A program made the position numbers and the translations under genes. A stretch of DNA of 16,928 bases from Porphyromonadaceae bacterium UBA7203 (GTDB lineage Bacteria; Bacteroidota; Bacteroidia; Bacteroidales; Muribaculaceae). The stretch lies in NCBI GenBank assembly GCA_002490725.1, contig DKUN01000023.1:1-16928 (forward strand), written 5' to 3'. A model generated the notes under the pieces. The model did not search any database. It was not told the DNA's origin and worked only from the letters and a program-made list of their open reading frames with translations. Shown in pieces: positions 1 to 7,710 of this stretch (its first letter is position 1; every line of letters starts with the position of its first letter).

Positions 1-13
1 TTCGTTTTCCGAC

Positions 14-283
14 CTACTCGATTTGCGCATACCCGACGCCAGCCGAACCGCCCCGCATCTGAACGTTAGTGCGGAGGTGCCGGCGATGTTTGTGTATGTA
101 GCCGTGAAGTGAGTTCCGTGAGCTTAGGTCATCGCGACCCCGGATTGCGTGCATCAGTTCGGTAGAGGTCAGCATGTGCCCGCGGTTGTTGATGAGCAGT
201 TCAAGAATTCGTGATTCGAAATGGTAAAGCCTGGTAACTTTGTCTTCAAAGCCGAGAGTCCGGTCGGTTGCATTAAACGTGTA
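14..283 (-). pseudogene. Remnant of an OmpR/PhoB-type response regulator (C-terminal winged-helix domain only)
   Basis: Read on the minus strand, this open stretch of about 90 codons ends at a TAG at 14-16. It begins just after an in-frame TAA at 284-286 and has no usable start before the conserved part. It opens with YTFNATDRTLGFEDKVTRL, which resembles the linker and first strands of Bacteroidota response regulators (YTFN...TL...LT). A helix FESRILELLINNRGHML follows, then TSTELMHAIRG and a recognition-helix-like SSRNSLHGYIHKHRRHLR, and it ends with a GVGY-like hairpin (AGVGYAQIE). In this family the domain binds promoter DNA after a receiver domain is phosphorylated. No receiver domain can be read upstream in any frame, so this is a decayed fragment rather than a gene. 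Assignment to the wHTH family is by eye from the motif order, not from a search. Confidence 0.5.
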
Positions 284-398
284 TTAAAGACTGCTCGTTT
301 GACCTGAATTAAGGACTGACTCGTGCTGAAGAGTGGACTCACGAAGAGAGTGTTTCAAACCATCCGCTCGGCGACAGCAGAGTGATAATAGAGCATGA

Positions 399-1003
399 TT
401 CGCGAGGCACAGCATCTATGCTTCGGCTACCCTGAAGGCTCTTAAAGTCACTAATAATGGTCAGATTCTTTTAGGAAGCGGCAAGCGAAGCCGGACGACG
501 GGAATGCCTGGCGATTTTGATAATGGTTATAGTTATGACAGACCAATCGGTTATCATAACGTAGCAGTGCGCTATGCGGCTCTGTTAGGTCTGACAGTTG
601 GTGCTGATTATACACGTTACTCCGAGCGCTGCCGCCAGGCGTTGTGTGCGGCAGGCGAGCCATTGTTGTCATCGCTCAGCAGTCAGACGACCGCATTTGG
701 CTGGCATATGCCGGCGATTCCCAAAACGGGTTCAGTGAAACTGCTCACGAATAAGTGGCCGATGCCTACGTAGGCACGGGGGCGGCGTTTGATATGGGGC
801 TGTCGTTCATCTTATCGCTCAAGGGCGAGAGTTACCGTAGCGCCTATACATATAACTGGGATTGTATTCTGCAGTTGAGCGCCACTCATGTCTCGCCGGC
901 GATACCGTACATTGCCTACCTGTCGACATTATGGAGAGTTGATGCGGGAGTGAAGTGGCTGTTTGGGAGCGAACTAAACAATGAAATCGGCTGCCCTGTT
1001 TAG
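399..1003 (+). pseudogene. Broken gene, probable outer-membrane beta-barrel protein
   Basis: Two open stretches in different frames read like parts of one protein. The first runs from 399 to a TAG at 771-773. It includes IYASATLKALKVTNNGQIL and then GYHNVAVRYAALLGLTVGADYTRY, alternating hydrophobic and polar residues with aromatic ends, as in beta-strands of outer-membrane barrels. The second frame is open from about 665, has a TAA at 752-754, and continues as VADAYVGTGAAFDMGLSFILSLKG, then QLSATHVSPAIPYIAYLS, ending VDAGVKWLF and stopping at 1001-1003 inside a hairpin loop. A frame change somewhere around 640-700 plus the in-frame TAA would explain the break. I do not recognise the family. 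The beta-barrel call rests only on strand periodicity. No N-terminal signal sequence is readable in 284-398, where I see nothing else. Confidence 0.4.
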
Positions 1004-1027
1004 GTGTGGGCAGCCGATTTCATTGTT
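977..1027. terminator. Perfect 20-bp inverted repeat, probable bidirectional terminator
   Basis: The arm at 977-996 is exactly complementary to 1008-1027 across an 11-base loop. It lies 24 bases past the pgi stop codon (minus strand) and just after the decayed plus-strand gene, whose last stop codon is in the loop. It sits between convergently oriented units, so it could stop transcription from both sides. No long U-run follows on either strand, so it is not a textbook intrinsic terminator. A structural or degenerate repeat element is an alternative. Confidence 0.6.
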
Positions 1028-1050
1028 ATGCTTAATGTTCGAGCGGGGGT

Positions 1051-2370
1051 TTATTTTGCGAGGCGGGCGCGGATTGCTTCGGTCTCGGCTTCGTAGCCGG
1101 GCTTGGCGAGCAGGGCGAACATGTTGCGCTTGTAGTCTTCGACACCGGGCTGGTTGAAGGGGTTCACGCCGAGCATGTAGCCGCTGATGCCACAGCTCAT
1201 TTCGAAGAAGTAGATGAGCTGGCCGAGGTTATATTCGTTGATTTCGGAGATGGCGATGCGGAGGTTGGGTACGCCGCCGTCAATGTGGGCCAGGCGAGTT
1301 CCGATTTCCGCCATTTTGTTGACGTGGTCAACGTGTTGGCCGGCAATGAAGTTGAGGCCGTCGAGATTTTCGTCGTCAGAGGGGATTACGAGCGAGCGTG
1401 CGGTCTGGTCAACGCTGATTACGGTTTCAAAGATGGTGCGTTCGCCGTCTTGAATCCACTGTCCCATTGAGTGGAGGTCGGTGGAGTTGTCGACAGCTGC
1501 CGGGAAGATGCCTTTGTGGTCCTTGCCTTCGCTTTCGCCGTAGAGCTGTTTCCACCATTCGCCGAAGAAGTGGAGTTTGGGGTTATAGTTTACGAGGATT
1601 TCGGTTTTTTTGCCTGAGCGATAGAGGGCGTTGCGGGTCATTGCGTAGAGCTGGGCGGGGTTGCCTGGCTTGGAGCAGATGGCCTGCATGTCGGCTGCAC
1701 CCTGAAGGAGAGCGCGGATGTTGAATCCGGCAATGGCGATGGGGAGCAGACCTACGGGCGAAAGAACCGAGAAGCGGCCGCCGACGTTGTCGTCGATGAC
1801 AAAGGTTGCGTAGCCTTCGTCGGTTGCGAGCGAGCGGAGTGCGCCGCGTTTGGCGTCGGTGATGGCAACCGTGAGTTTTGCGGCTTCTTCGCGGCCAACT
1901 TTCTGTTCGAGCATGGCGCGGAGCAGGCGGAAGGCGATTGCGGGTTCGGTCGTGGTGCCCGATTTTGAAATCACAACGATGCCGAAGCGCTTGTCGGCAA
2001 GGTAGTCCATGAGCTCCGAGAGGTAGTCTTCGCCGATGTTCTGGCCGGCAAAGAGGATTTCGGGTTTAGTAGCTACGAACTGATTTTTCAGGGCTTCGAT
2101 TACGGCTTTGGCGCCGAGATAGCTGCCGCCGATGCCGATGCAGACAACAGCTTCGCATTCGGCGCGAAGCACGTTGGCAACCGAGGTGATTTCTTCAATG
2201 AGGTCTGAGTCGATGGTGGCCTGGGGCAGGTTTACCCACCCGAGAAAGTCGTTGCCGGCGCCGGTGGCGTTGAGCACGGTTTCGAGGGCTTTGTCAGCTT
2301 CAGGTTTGAGGGTTTCGAGGTCAATACCGTTTGAAATGGCGTCGGTGACGTTGATGTCGAAAGTTTCCAT
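1051..2370 (-). CDS. pgi: Glucose-6-phosphate isomerase
   Basis: This enzyme interconverts glucose-6-phosphate and fructose-6-phosphate in the cytoplasm, for glycolysis and gluconeogenesis. The protein has 439 residues, the short form usual in Bacteroidota and Firmicutes rather than the roughly 550-residue enterobacterial form. Both family signatures are intact: DNVGGRFSVLSPVG at residues 184-197 and GYMLGVNPFNQPGVEDYK at 387-404. The sugar-phosphate-binding SIS segments are visible as GIGGSYLGA (79-87) and SKSGTTTEP (125-133), and the region carrying the catalytic Glu is GESEGKDHKG (268-277). It is the last gene of the gltX - argC-like - lysS - gpsA - pgi run, 55 bases after gpsA, and is followed by the 20-bp hairpin at 977-1027. 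The ATG at 2370 has an A/T-rich leader without a Shine-Dalgarno sequence, as usual in this phylum. Confidence 0.97.
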   Translation of the reverse strand: METFDINVTDAISNGIDLETLKPEADKALETVLNATGAGNDFLGWVNLPQATIDSDLIEEITSVANVLRAECEAVVCIGIGGSYLGAKAVIEALKNQFVATKPEILFAGQNIGEDYLSELMDYLADKRFGIVVISKSGTTTEPAIAFRLLRAMLEQKVGREEAAKLTVAITDAKRGALRSLATDEGYATFVIDDNVGGRFSVLSPVGLLPIAIAGFNIRALLQGAADMQAICSKPGNPAQLYAMTRNALYRSGKKTEILVNYNPKLHFFGEWWKQLYGESEGKDHKGIFPAAVDNSTDLHSMGQWIQDGERTIFETVISVDQTARSLVIPSDDENLDGLNFIAGQHVDHVNKMAEIGTRLAHIDGGVPNLRIAISEINEYNLGQLIYFFEMSCGISGYMLGVNPFNQPGVEDYKRNMFALLAKPGYEAETEAIRARLAK

Positions 2371-2425
2371 TATAGTATAGTTTAGTATTGTTTTTTAGTT
2401 TTCAGTTGGTTGAGGGTTAGCGGTG

Positions 2426-3436
2426 TCAGGTCAGTCGCAGGGCAATGCGTGAAATTGCCCTGCGGGGCATGACGCCTTCGTAGAGAATGGAGTAGAGTCC
2501 TTCGAGTATCGGCATGTCAACGCCGTAGCGTTCGTTTATCTCATGGATGCACTTTGTTGCGTAGTAGCCTTCGGCCGTCTGTTCCATTTCCATGCGCGCG
2601 GCTTTGACGGAGTAGCCTTTGCCGATCATTGAGCCGAAGTTGTGGTTGCGTGAGAATTTTGAGTAGGCGGTGACGAGCAGGTCGCCGAGGTAGACCGAGT
2701 CGCAGATGTTGCGGGGGCGGGGGTCTACGGCGTCAATGAAGCGTTCCATTTCGCGCACGGCGTTGCTGACGAGCATTGCGGTGAAGTTATCGCCGGCTTT
2801 CATGCCATGGATAATTCCGGCTACGATTGCATACACGTTCTTAAGTACGGCGGCGAATTCTATGCCGGGGACGTCGAGCGAGATTATCGGGCGAACAGTG
2901 TGGGAGCCGATGCAGCGGCCAAAGATTTCGGCGCGTGCGGGGTCTGAGCAGCCTATTGTCAGGTAGCTTGCACGGTCGAGGGCCACTTCTTCGGCGTGGC
3001 AGGGGCCGCCGATAACGAGTACGCGGTCGGCGTCGACTCCATATTTGTCGACCATATAGTCGGCCACCGTGCAGTTGAATTCCGGCACGATGCCTTTGAT
3101 GGCAGAGACTACGGTCTTGTCGGCCAGGGGCTCGGTAATTTTTTCCATGTGGGCCAGGAAGTATGGCGACGGCATTGCGAGCAGCAGTGTGTCGGCCAGG
3201 CGCACGGCTTCGTTGATGTCGGAAGTGAAGTGAATGCGGTTCACGTCGAATTCCACATCGCTGAGATATGCGGGATTGTGGCCACATTCCTTGAACTCCT
3301 GTATGCGGTCATCGCGGCGCATGTACCAGACGATGTTCTTGCAGTTGCGCAGAATCATCTTGGCGAGCGCGGTGGCCCAGGAGCCTCCTCCCATGACGGC
3401 TATAGTCCTGATGGTATTTTCGTTGGTAAGAGGCAT
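2426..3436 (-). CDS. gpsA: NAD(P)+-dependent glycerol-3-phosphate dehydrogenase
   Basis: This enzyme reduces dihydroxyacetone phosphate to sn-glycerol-3-phosphate, the backbone of membrane phospholipids. The 336-residue length is normal. The Rossmann nucleotide-binding loop is AVMGGGSWATALAKM at residues 13-27. Other family landmarks are the SAIKGI segment (111-116), the GGPCHAEE substrate-site segment (143-150), the LKN motif with the probable catalytic lysine at 199, and GDLLVTAYSKFSRNHNFG (251-268), which matches the conserved GDL-T-S-RN block. The gene starts only 7 bases after the lysS stop, so the two are almost certainly co-transcribed and probably translationally coupled. Its product feeds the pathway that PssA and Psd, encoded about 5 kb away, complete. 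Confidence 0.97.
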   Translation of the reverse strand: MPLTNENTIRTIAVMGGGSWATALAKMILRNCKNIVWYMRRDDRIQEFKECGHNPAYLSDVEFDVNRIHFTSDINEAVRLADTLLLAMPSPYFLAHMEKITEPLADKTVVSAIKGIVPEFNCTVADYMVDKYGVDADRVLVIGGPCHAEEVALDRASYLTIGCSDPARAEIFGRCIGSHTVRPIISLDVPGIEFAAVLKNVYAIVAGIIHGMKAGDNFTAMLVSNAVREMERFIDAVDPRPRNICDSVYLGDLLVTAYSKFSRNHNFGSMIGKGYSVKAARMEMEQTAEGYYATKCIHEINERYGVDMPILEGLYSILYEGVMPRRAISRIALRLT

Positions 3437-3443
3437 GATGGAA

Positions 3444-4955
3444 TCAGTCTTTCTTTTCAGGCTTCATCTGAGGGAAGAGCAGCACTTCTTGAATGGCGAC
3501 CTGGCCCGTCATGAGCATTACGAGGCGGTCCATGCCGATGCCCATGCCCGATGTGGGGGGCATGCCATATTCGAGAGCGCGGATAAAGTCATGGTCAATA
3601 ATCATGGCTTCGTCGTCGCCCTTCTTGCCAAGGTTCATCTGGTCGACGAATCGTTCATACTGGTCAATCGGGTCGTTGAGTTCCGAGTAGGCGTTGGCCA
3701 GCTCCTTGCCGTTGACCATCAGTTCGAAGCGTTCGGTCAGCTCGGGGTTTGAGCGGTGGCGCTTGGTCAGGGGAGACATTTCGATGGGATAGTCGGTGAT
3801 GAAGGTGGGCTGGATGTATGTGCCCTCACATTTTTCGCCGAAAATCTCATCGATGAGTTTGCCCTTGCCCATCGAGGGGTCAATGTCGATGTGGAGTTGC
3901 TTGCAGACGTCGCGCAGCTGAGCTTCGTCCATGCCGGTGATGTCGAAGCCGGTGTGCTCCTTGATGGCCTCGGTCATGGTTACGCGACGGAAAGGGGCTT
4001 TGAAGGAAATTACGTTGTCGCCGACCTTGACTTCAGTGGTGCCGTTGACTTCGAGGCATATGCGTTCGAGCATCCGTTCGGTAAACGCCATCATCCAGTT
4101 GTAGTCCTTATAGGCCACATAGATTTCCATGCACGTGAACTCGGGGTTGTGGGTGCGGTCCATGCCTTCGTTGCGGAAGTTGCGCGAGAACTCGTAGACA
4201 CCTTCGAATCCGCCAACAATCAGACGCTTGAGGTATAGCTCGTTGGCAATGCGGAGATAGAGGGGAATGTCGAGTGCGTTATGGTGGGTAATGAACGGAC
4301 GGGCCGATGCTCCGCCGGGAATCGACTGGAGAATGGGAGTGTCGACCTCCATGTAACCGTGTTCGTTGAAGAAGTTGCGCATGGAGTTGAACACTTTGGT
4401 GCGCTTGATGAAAATGTCGCGCACGCCTTCGTTGACCACGAGGTCTACGTAGCGGCGGCGATAGCGCAGTTCTGGGTCGTCGAATGAGTCGTAGGCCACG
4501 CCGTCTTTCATCTTTACAATAGGCAGTGGACGCAGGCTCTTGCTGAGCACTATCAGTTCGCGGGCATGGACGGTGATTTCGCCTGTGCGGGTGCGGAACA
4601 CGAAGCCGCGCACGCCGATGAAATCGCCTATGTCGAGCAGTTTCTTGAACACGACGTTGTAGAAGTCTTTGTTTTCGTCGGGGCAGATGTCATCGCGGCT
4701 GATGTAGACCTGCATGCGGCCGTGGCTGTCCTGAAGTTCAACAAAGGCGGCTTTACCCATAATGCGCCGGCTCATGATGCGTCCGGCCACGGCGACCTCG
4801 CGCGGGGGCTCGAGATTGTCGTCGAAGTTATCGCGGATTTCATCGGAGTAGCCGGTGACGATGAATTCGGCTGCAGGGTAGGGTTCAATGCCGAGCGAGC
4901 GCATCTGCTCGAGCGAATTGCGGCGTATCTGTTCTTGCTCTGAAAGTGTGGCCAT
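3444..4955 (-). CDS. lysS: Lysyl-tRNA synthetase, class II
   Basis: This enzyme charges tRNA-Lys with lysine. The 503 residues show an N-terminal OB-fold anticodon-binding domain (about 54-150, starting VAVAGRIMSRRIMGKAAFVE) and a class II catalytic domain from about 180. Motif 2 is FRNEGMDRTHNPEFTCME (260-277) and motif 3 is GMGIGMDRLVML (470-481). The length is close to E. coli LysS/LysU. Some Bacteroides LysS proteins are, as I recall, longer at the C-terminus, but this one ends soon after motif 3 (FPQMKPEKKD), a natural end for the compact form. The gene lies 35 bases downstream of the argC-like gene and 7 bases upstream of gpsA. The ATG at 4955 gives the MATLSEQEQIRRNSLEQM start expected for the family. 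Confidence 0.98.
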   Translation of the reverse strand: MATLSEQEQIRRNSLEQMRSLGIEPYPAAEFIVTGYSDEIRDNFDDNLEPPREVAVAGRIMSRRIMGKAAFVELQDSHGRMQVYISRDDICPDENKDFYNVVFKKLLDIGDFIGVRGFVFRTRTGEITVHARELIVLSKSLRPLPIVKMKDGVAYDSFDDPELRYRRRYVDLVVNEGVRDIFIKRTKVFNSMRNFFNEHGYMEVDTPILQSIPGGASARPFITHHNALDIPLYLRIANELYLKRLIVGGFEGVYEFSRNFRNEGMDRTHNPEFTCMEIYVAYKDYNWMMAFTERMLERICLEVNGTTEVKVGDNVISFKAPFRRVTMTEAIKEHTGFDITGMDEAQLRDVCKQLHIDIDPSMGKGKLIDEIFGEKCEGTYIQPTFITDYPIEMSPLTKRHRSNPELTERFELMVNGKELANAYSELNDPIDQYERFVDQMNLGKKGDDEAMIIDHDFIRALEYGMPPTSGMGIGMDRLVMLMTGQVAIQEVLLFPQMKPEKKD

Positions 4956-4990
4956 GAGTCAAGTTTTTTTGTTAGGTTTTTAGAATTTGA

Positions 4991-5962
4991 TTATATGGTG
5001 CTCGATTTGAGGGCGAGGCCTACCTTTTCATGAAGTCCGAAAAGGAGGTTCATGTTGTGGACCGCCTGGCCGGCTGCACCTTTGATAATATTGTCGATTA
5101 CTGCGGTTACGAGAAGTTTGCCGCCCACCTTTTCGAGGTGGATAAGGCATTTGTTGGTGTTGACTACGTCTTTCAGGTCCGGGCGCCTGTCGAGCACGAA
5201 GGTGAACGAGTGGTCGGCGTAGTAGTCTTCATAGAGGTTGCGCAGCTGGTCAACGCTGACAGGCATGTCCATGTAGGCCGTAATCAGCATGCCGCGCGGA
5301 AAGCTGCCGCGCATCGGAATGAAGAGGATGTCGGAGTTGAAAGATGACTGCAGGGTTTGCAGTGTCTGGCGTATTTCGGGTATATGCTGGTGGGCCAGCG
5401 GCTGATAGATGGAAACGTTGTCGCGATGCCAGGCGAGCTGGTCGGGACTCGATTTTTCGACGGCCGAACCGCTGAAACCGGTTATGGCGGTAATGTGTAT
5501 GGGCGAGTTGAGCAGCAGGTTCTTGGCGAGCGGGAGCAGGGCGAGTTCGATTGCCGTGGCGAATGATCCGGGATTGGCCACCCGGGTAACGCCGTGGACG
5601 AGCCTGCGGCGGTTGAGCTCCGGAAGGCCGTAAACGAACTCGTGCTGTTCGCTCTCGATTCTGAAGTCGCGGCTGAGGTCAATTATTTTCAGGTTCTTCG
5701 GAATCTCGCGGCCGGCAAAGATGCGTGAGGTGTGGCCGTGGGGGTAGCAGCAGAACACTACATCGAGGTCGCTGAGGTCGATTTCGGGGGTGAAACGCAG
5801 ATAGGTTTCGCCCTCCATACCCTGATGGACTTCGGTGAGGAGTTTGCCTTCGTAGAGTGTGCTCTGCACGCGGCTGAGCTCGACGTCGGGGTGGTTGATG
5901 AGAAGGCGAATCAGTTCGCCGGCGGCGAAACCTTCACCGCCAAGAATACCTGCGCGTATCAT
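4991..5962 (-). CDS. argC: ArgC-like N-acetyl-gamma-glutamyl-phosphate reductase with Ser replacing the catalytic Cys
   Basis: ArgC reduces N-acyl-glutamyl-5-phosphate to the semialdehyde with NADPH in arginine synthesis, through a thioester on a conserved Cys. The 323-residue protein has the family frame throughout: a Rossmann start GILGGEGFAAGELIRLL (5-21), IIDLSRDFRI (93-102), YGLPELNR (111-118), HQHIPEI with the usual His and Glu (191-197), MRGSFPRGML (217-226) and VVNTNKCLIHLEK with IKGAAGQAVHNMN near the C-terminus. The active-site block, however, is VANPGSFAT: residue 133 is Ser (TCA at 5566-5564) where the family has NPGCxxT. The start ATG overlaps the gltX stop by 4 bases (ATGA), so the genes are coupled. 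No other arginine gene is nearby. It may be a neofunctionalised or inactive paralogue; the symbol shows family, not proven activity. Confidence 0.8.
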   Translation of the reverse strand: MIRAGILGGEGFAAGELIRLLINHPDVELSRVQSTLYEGKLLTEVHQGMEGETYLRFTPEIDLSDLDVVFCCYPHGHTSRIFAGREIPKNLKIIDLSRDFRIESEQHEFVYGLPELNRRRLVHGVTRVANPGSFATAIELALLPLAKNLLLNSPIHITAITGFSGSAVEKSSPDQLAWHRDNVSIYQPLAHQHIPEIRQTLQTLQSSFNSDILFIPMRGSFPRGMLITAYMDMPVSVDQLRNLYEDYYADHSFTFVLDRRPDLKDVVNTNKCLIHLEKVGGKLLVTAVIDNIIKGAAGQAVHNMNLLFGLHEKVGLALKSSTI

Positions 5963-7494
5963 TGCTCGACGGGTTTGATGTTGGCGATGGCCGCATTGAC
6001 GCGGCGTTCAATCTCGGGGTAGCCGAGCAGTTCGGTTATTTCAAACATGTGCGGGCCCTTGCATTCGCCCACAACTGCAAGGCGAAGCGCGTTCATTACG
6101 TTGCCCATGTGCCATTCGTGCTCTTTGATTTTGTCGAGCACGGGTTGTTCGGCGTCGGCGGGGCTCAGCGAGGGGAGCTCTTTCATCCAGCCGAGCATTT
6201 GGGTGAGATAGGCGGGGGTTTCAGCGTTCCAGCGCTTGCGCACGCTCTTTTCTTCATATTCCGTCGGGGCCACGAAGAAGAAGCGGGCGTTTTCCCAAAG
6301 GTCTCTGACAAAGTTGATGCGTCCTTTGACGAGGCTGACGACACGCTCGATGTAGGCACGCGTGAAGTCGTCGGGGTTGACGCCGTGTTCGCGGAGCACC
6401 GGGATAAACAGGTCGGCAAGTTCCGAGTCCGACAGTTTTTGGAGATACTGATGGTTGAACCATGCGCCCTTTTCATAGGCGAACTTGGCTCCCGAGCGCG
6501 AGCAGTGGCTGAGCGAGAAGCGCTGAATCAGTTCGTCCATCGACATGATTTCAGTGTCGTCGCCGGGGTTCCATCCGAGTAGTGCCAGGAAGTTGACCAC
6601 CGCCTGGGGCAGGTAGCCGTCCTCGCGATAGCCTCGCGATATGTTGCCGGTTTCCTTGTCGGTCCAGAGCAGCGGGAACACGGGGAAGCCGAGGCGGTCG
6701 CCGTCGCGCTTGCTCAGCTTGCCTTTGCCGTCGGGTTTGAGCAGCAGGGGCAGATGAACGAATTCGGGCATGGTGTCGGCCCATCCGAATGCCTCGTAGA
6801 GGAGCACGTGGAGCGGGGCTGACGGCAGCCATTCTTCACCACGAATTACGTGGCTCACCTTCATCAGGTGGTCGTCGACGATGTTGGCCAGGTGGTATGT
6901 CGGCAGGTCGTCGGCGCTTTTGTAGAGCACTTTGTCGTCGAGGATGTCGCTTTTAATGACGACTTTGCCGCGTATGAGGTCGTTGACTTCAACGGCGCGT
7001 CCGCCGTCGATTTTGAAGCGTACAACGTAGGGCGTACCCTCGTCGATGAGGCGCTTTACCTCTTCGGCCGGCATGGTCAGCGAGTTGCGCATTCCCATGC
7101 GGGTGTGTGAGTCATACTGGAAGTTGGGCGTAGACTGACGTGCTGCGTCGAGCTCCTGCGGAGTGTCGAAGGCTATGTAGGCTTTTCCGCTGTCGAGCAG
7201 CATCTTGACGTGCTCGCGATAAATGTCGCGGCGTTCACTCTGTTTATAAGGTCCGTAGGGGCCTCCTTCGGCGACACCTTCGTCAATTTCGATGCCGAGC
7301 CAGCGAAGGGCTTCGTTGATATATGCTTCCGCACCCGGCACGAATCGCTGTGAGTCGGTGTCTTCGATGCGCAGAATCATTGTGCCGCCGTGCTGGCGGG
7401 CAAAAAGATAATTGTAGAGGGCGGTGCGTACTCCGCCGATGTGGAGCGGCCCTGTCGGCGACGGGGCAAATCTTACTCTGACTTCTCTGTCCAT
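5959..7494 (-). CDS. gltX: Glutamyl-tRNA synthetase, class I
   Basis: This enzyme charges tRNA-Glu, supplying protein synthesis and, in many bacteria, tetrapyrrole synthesis. The 511 residues begin with VRFAPSPTGPLHIGGVRTAL (7-26), which carries the HIGH-type signature. The KMSKS-type loop is KGKLSKRDGD (257-266). Between them come IRIEDTD-like LRIEDTD (41-47) and VIRGEEWLPS (216-225), typical of GluRS, followed by an alpha-helical anticodon-binding C-terminal region. It is the first gene of the five-gene minus-strand run and overlaps the argC-like gene by 4 bases. The promoter box at 7520-7527 lies about 25 bases upstream of the ATG. Confidence 0.98.
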   Translation of the reverse strand: MDREVRVRFAPSPTGPLHIGGVRTALYNYLFARQHGGTMILRIEDTDSQRFVPGAEAYINEALRWLGIEIDEGVAEGGPYGPYKQSERRDIYREHVKMLLDSGKAYIAFDTPQELDAARQSTPNFQYDSHTRMGMRNSLTMPAEEVKRLIDEGTPYVVRFKIDGGRAVEVNDLIRGKVVIKSDILDDKVLYKSADDLPTYHLANIVDDHLMKVSHVIRGEEWLPSAPLHVLLYEAFGWADTMPEFVHLPLLLKPDGKGKLSKRDGDRLGFPVFPLLWTDKETGNISRGYREDGYLPQAVVNFLALLGWNPGDDTEIMSMDELIQRFSLSHCSRSGAKFAYEKGAWFNHQYLQKLSDSELADLFIPVLREHGVNPDDFTRAYIERVVSLVKGRINFVRDLWENARFFFVAPTEYEEKSVRKRWNAETPAYLTQMLGWMKELPSLSPADAEQPVLDKIKEHEWHMGNVMNALRLAVVGECKGPHMFEITELLGYPEIERRVNAAIANIKPVEQ

Positions 7495-7519
7495 AAATTT
7501 CGGTTACAATATTCAACTG

Positions 7520-7527
7520 CAAAGATA
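7520..7527 (-). promoter_or_regulatory. Bacteroidota -7 promoter box for gltX
   Basis: On the minus strand this reads TATCTTTG, an exact match to the phylum's TAnnTTTG -7 consensus, 25 bases upstream of the gltX ATG. The -33 region 19 bases further upstream (ACTG around 7547-7550) is a weak match to TTTG. It would drive the gltX to pgi run. Confidence 0.65.
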
Positions 7528-7710
7528 CGAAATAATTGAGAATTAGCAGTTGGTAATTAGTAATTTTTTGCAGTGGAGCCTTATGGAGATGTTTTTGCAG
7601 GTCAAATCCGCTGTGTAGGGCGGGAGGGCGTGGAGCGCGGAGATGGCCCTGCTGCTATGTGCATGCAGGGAGCGGGAGGCGTGTGTGGTCAGGATTTTGG
7701 ATGTAATGCT
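7528..7710. other. Intergenic region with a weak hairpin
   Basis: This gap lies between the 3' end of the small membrane protein gene and the gltX promoter. I see no coding sequence on either strand with family resemblance. The only structure I noted is CCCTGC at 7647-7652 paired with GCAGGG at 7665-7670 over a 12-base loop. It could be part of a weak terminator for the psd - pssA unit but has no U-run. The A/T-rich end (7528-7580) belongs to the gltX promoter region. Confidence 0.35.

Noticed and set aside
2..112. Plus-strand open stretch ending in TGA at 110-112, possibly the tail of a gene from outside the window
   Set aside because: It lies over the minus-strand winged-helix remnant, which shows a recognisable motif order. 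The plus frame has no recognisable feature and is short enough to be chance.
2996..3752. Overlapping plus-strand frames opposite gpsA and lysS
   Set aside because: They are shadows of two clearly identified enzymes and have no domains of their own.
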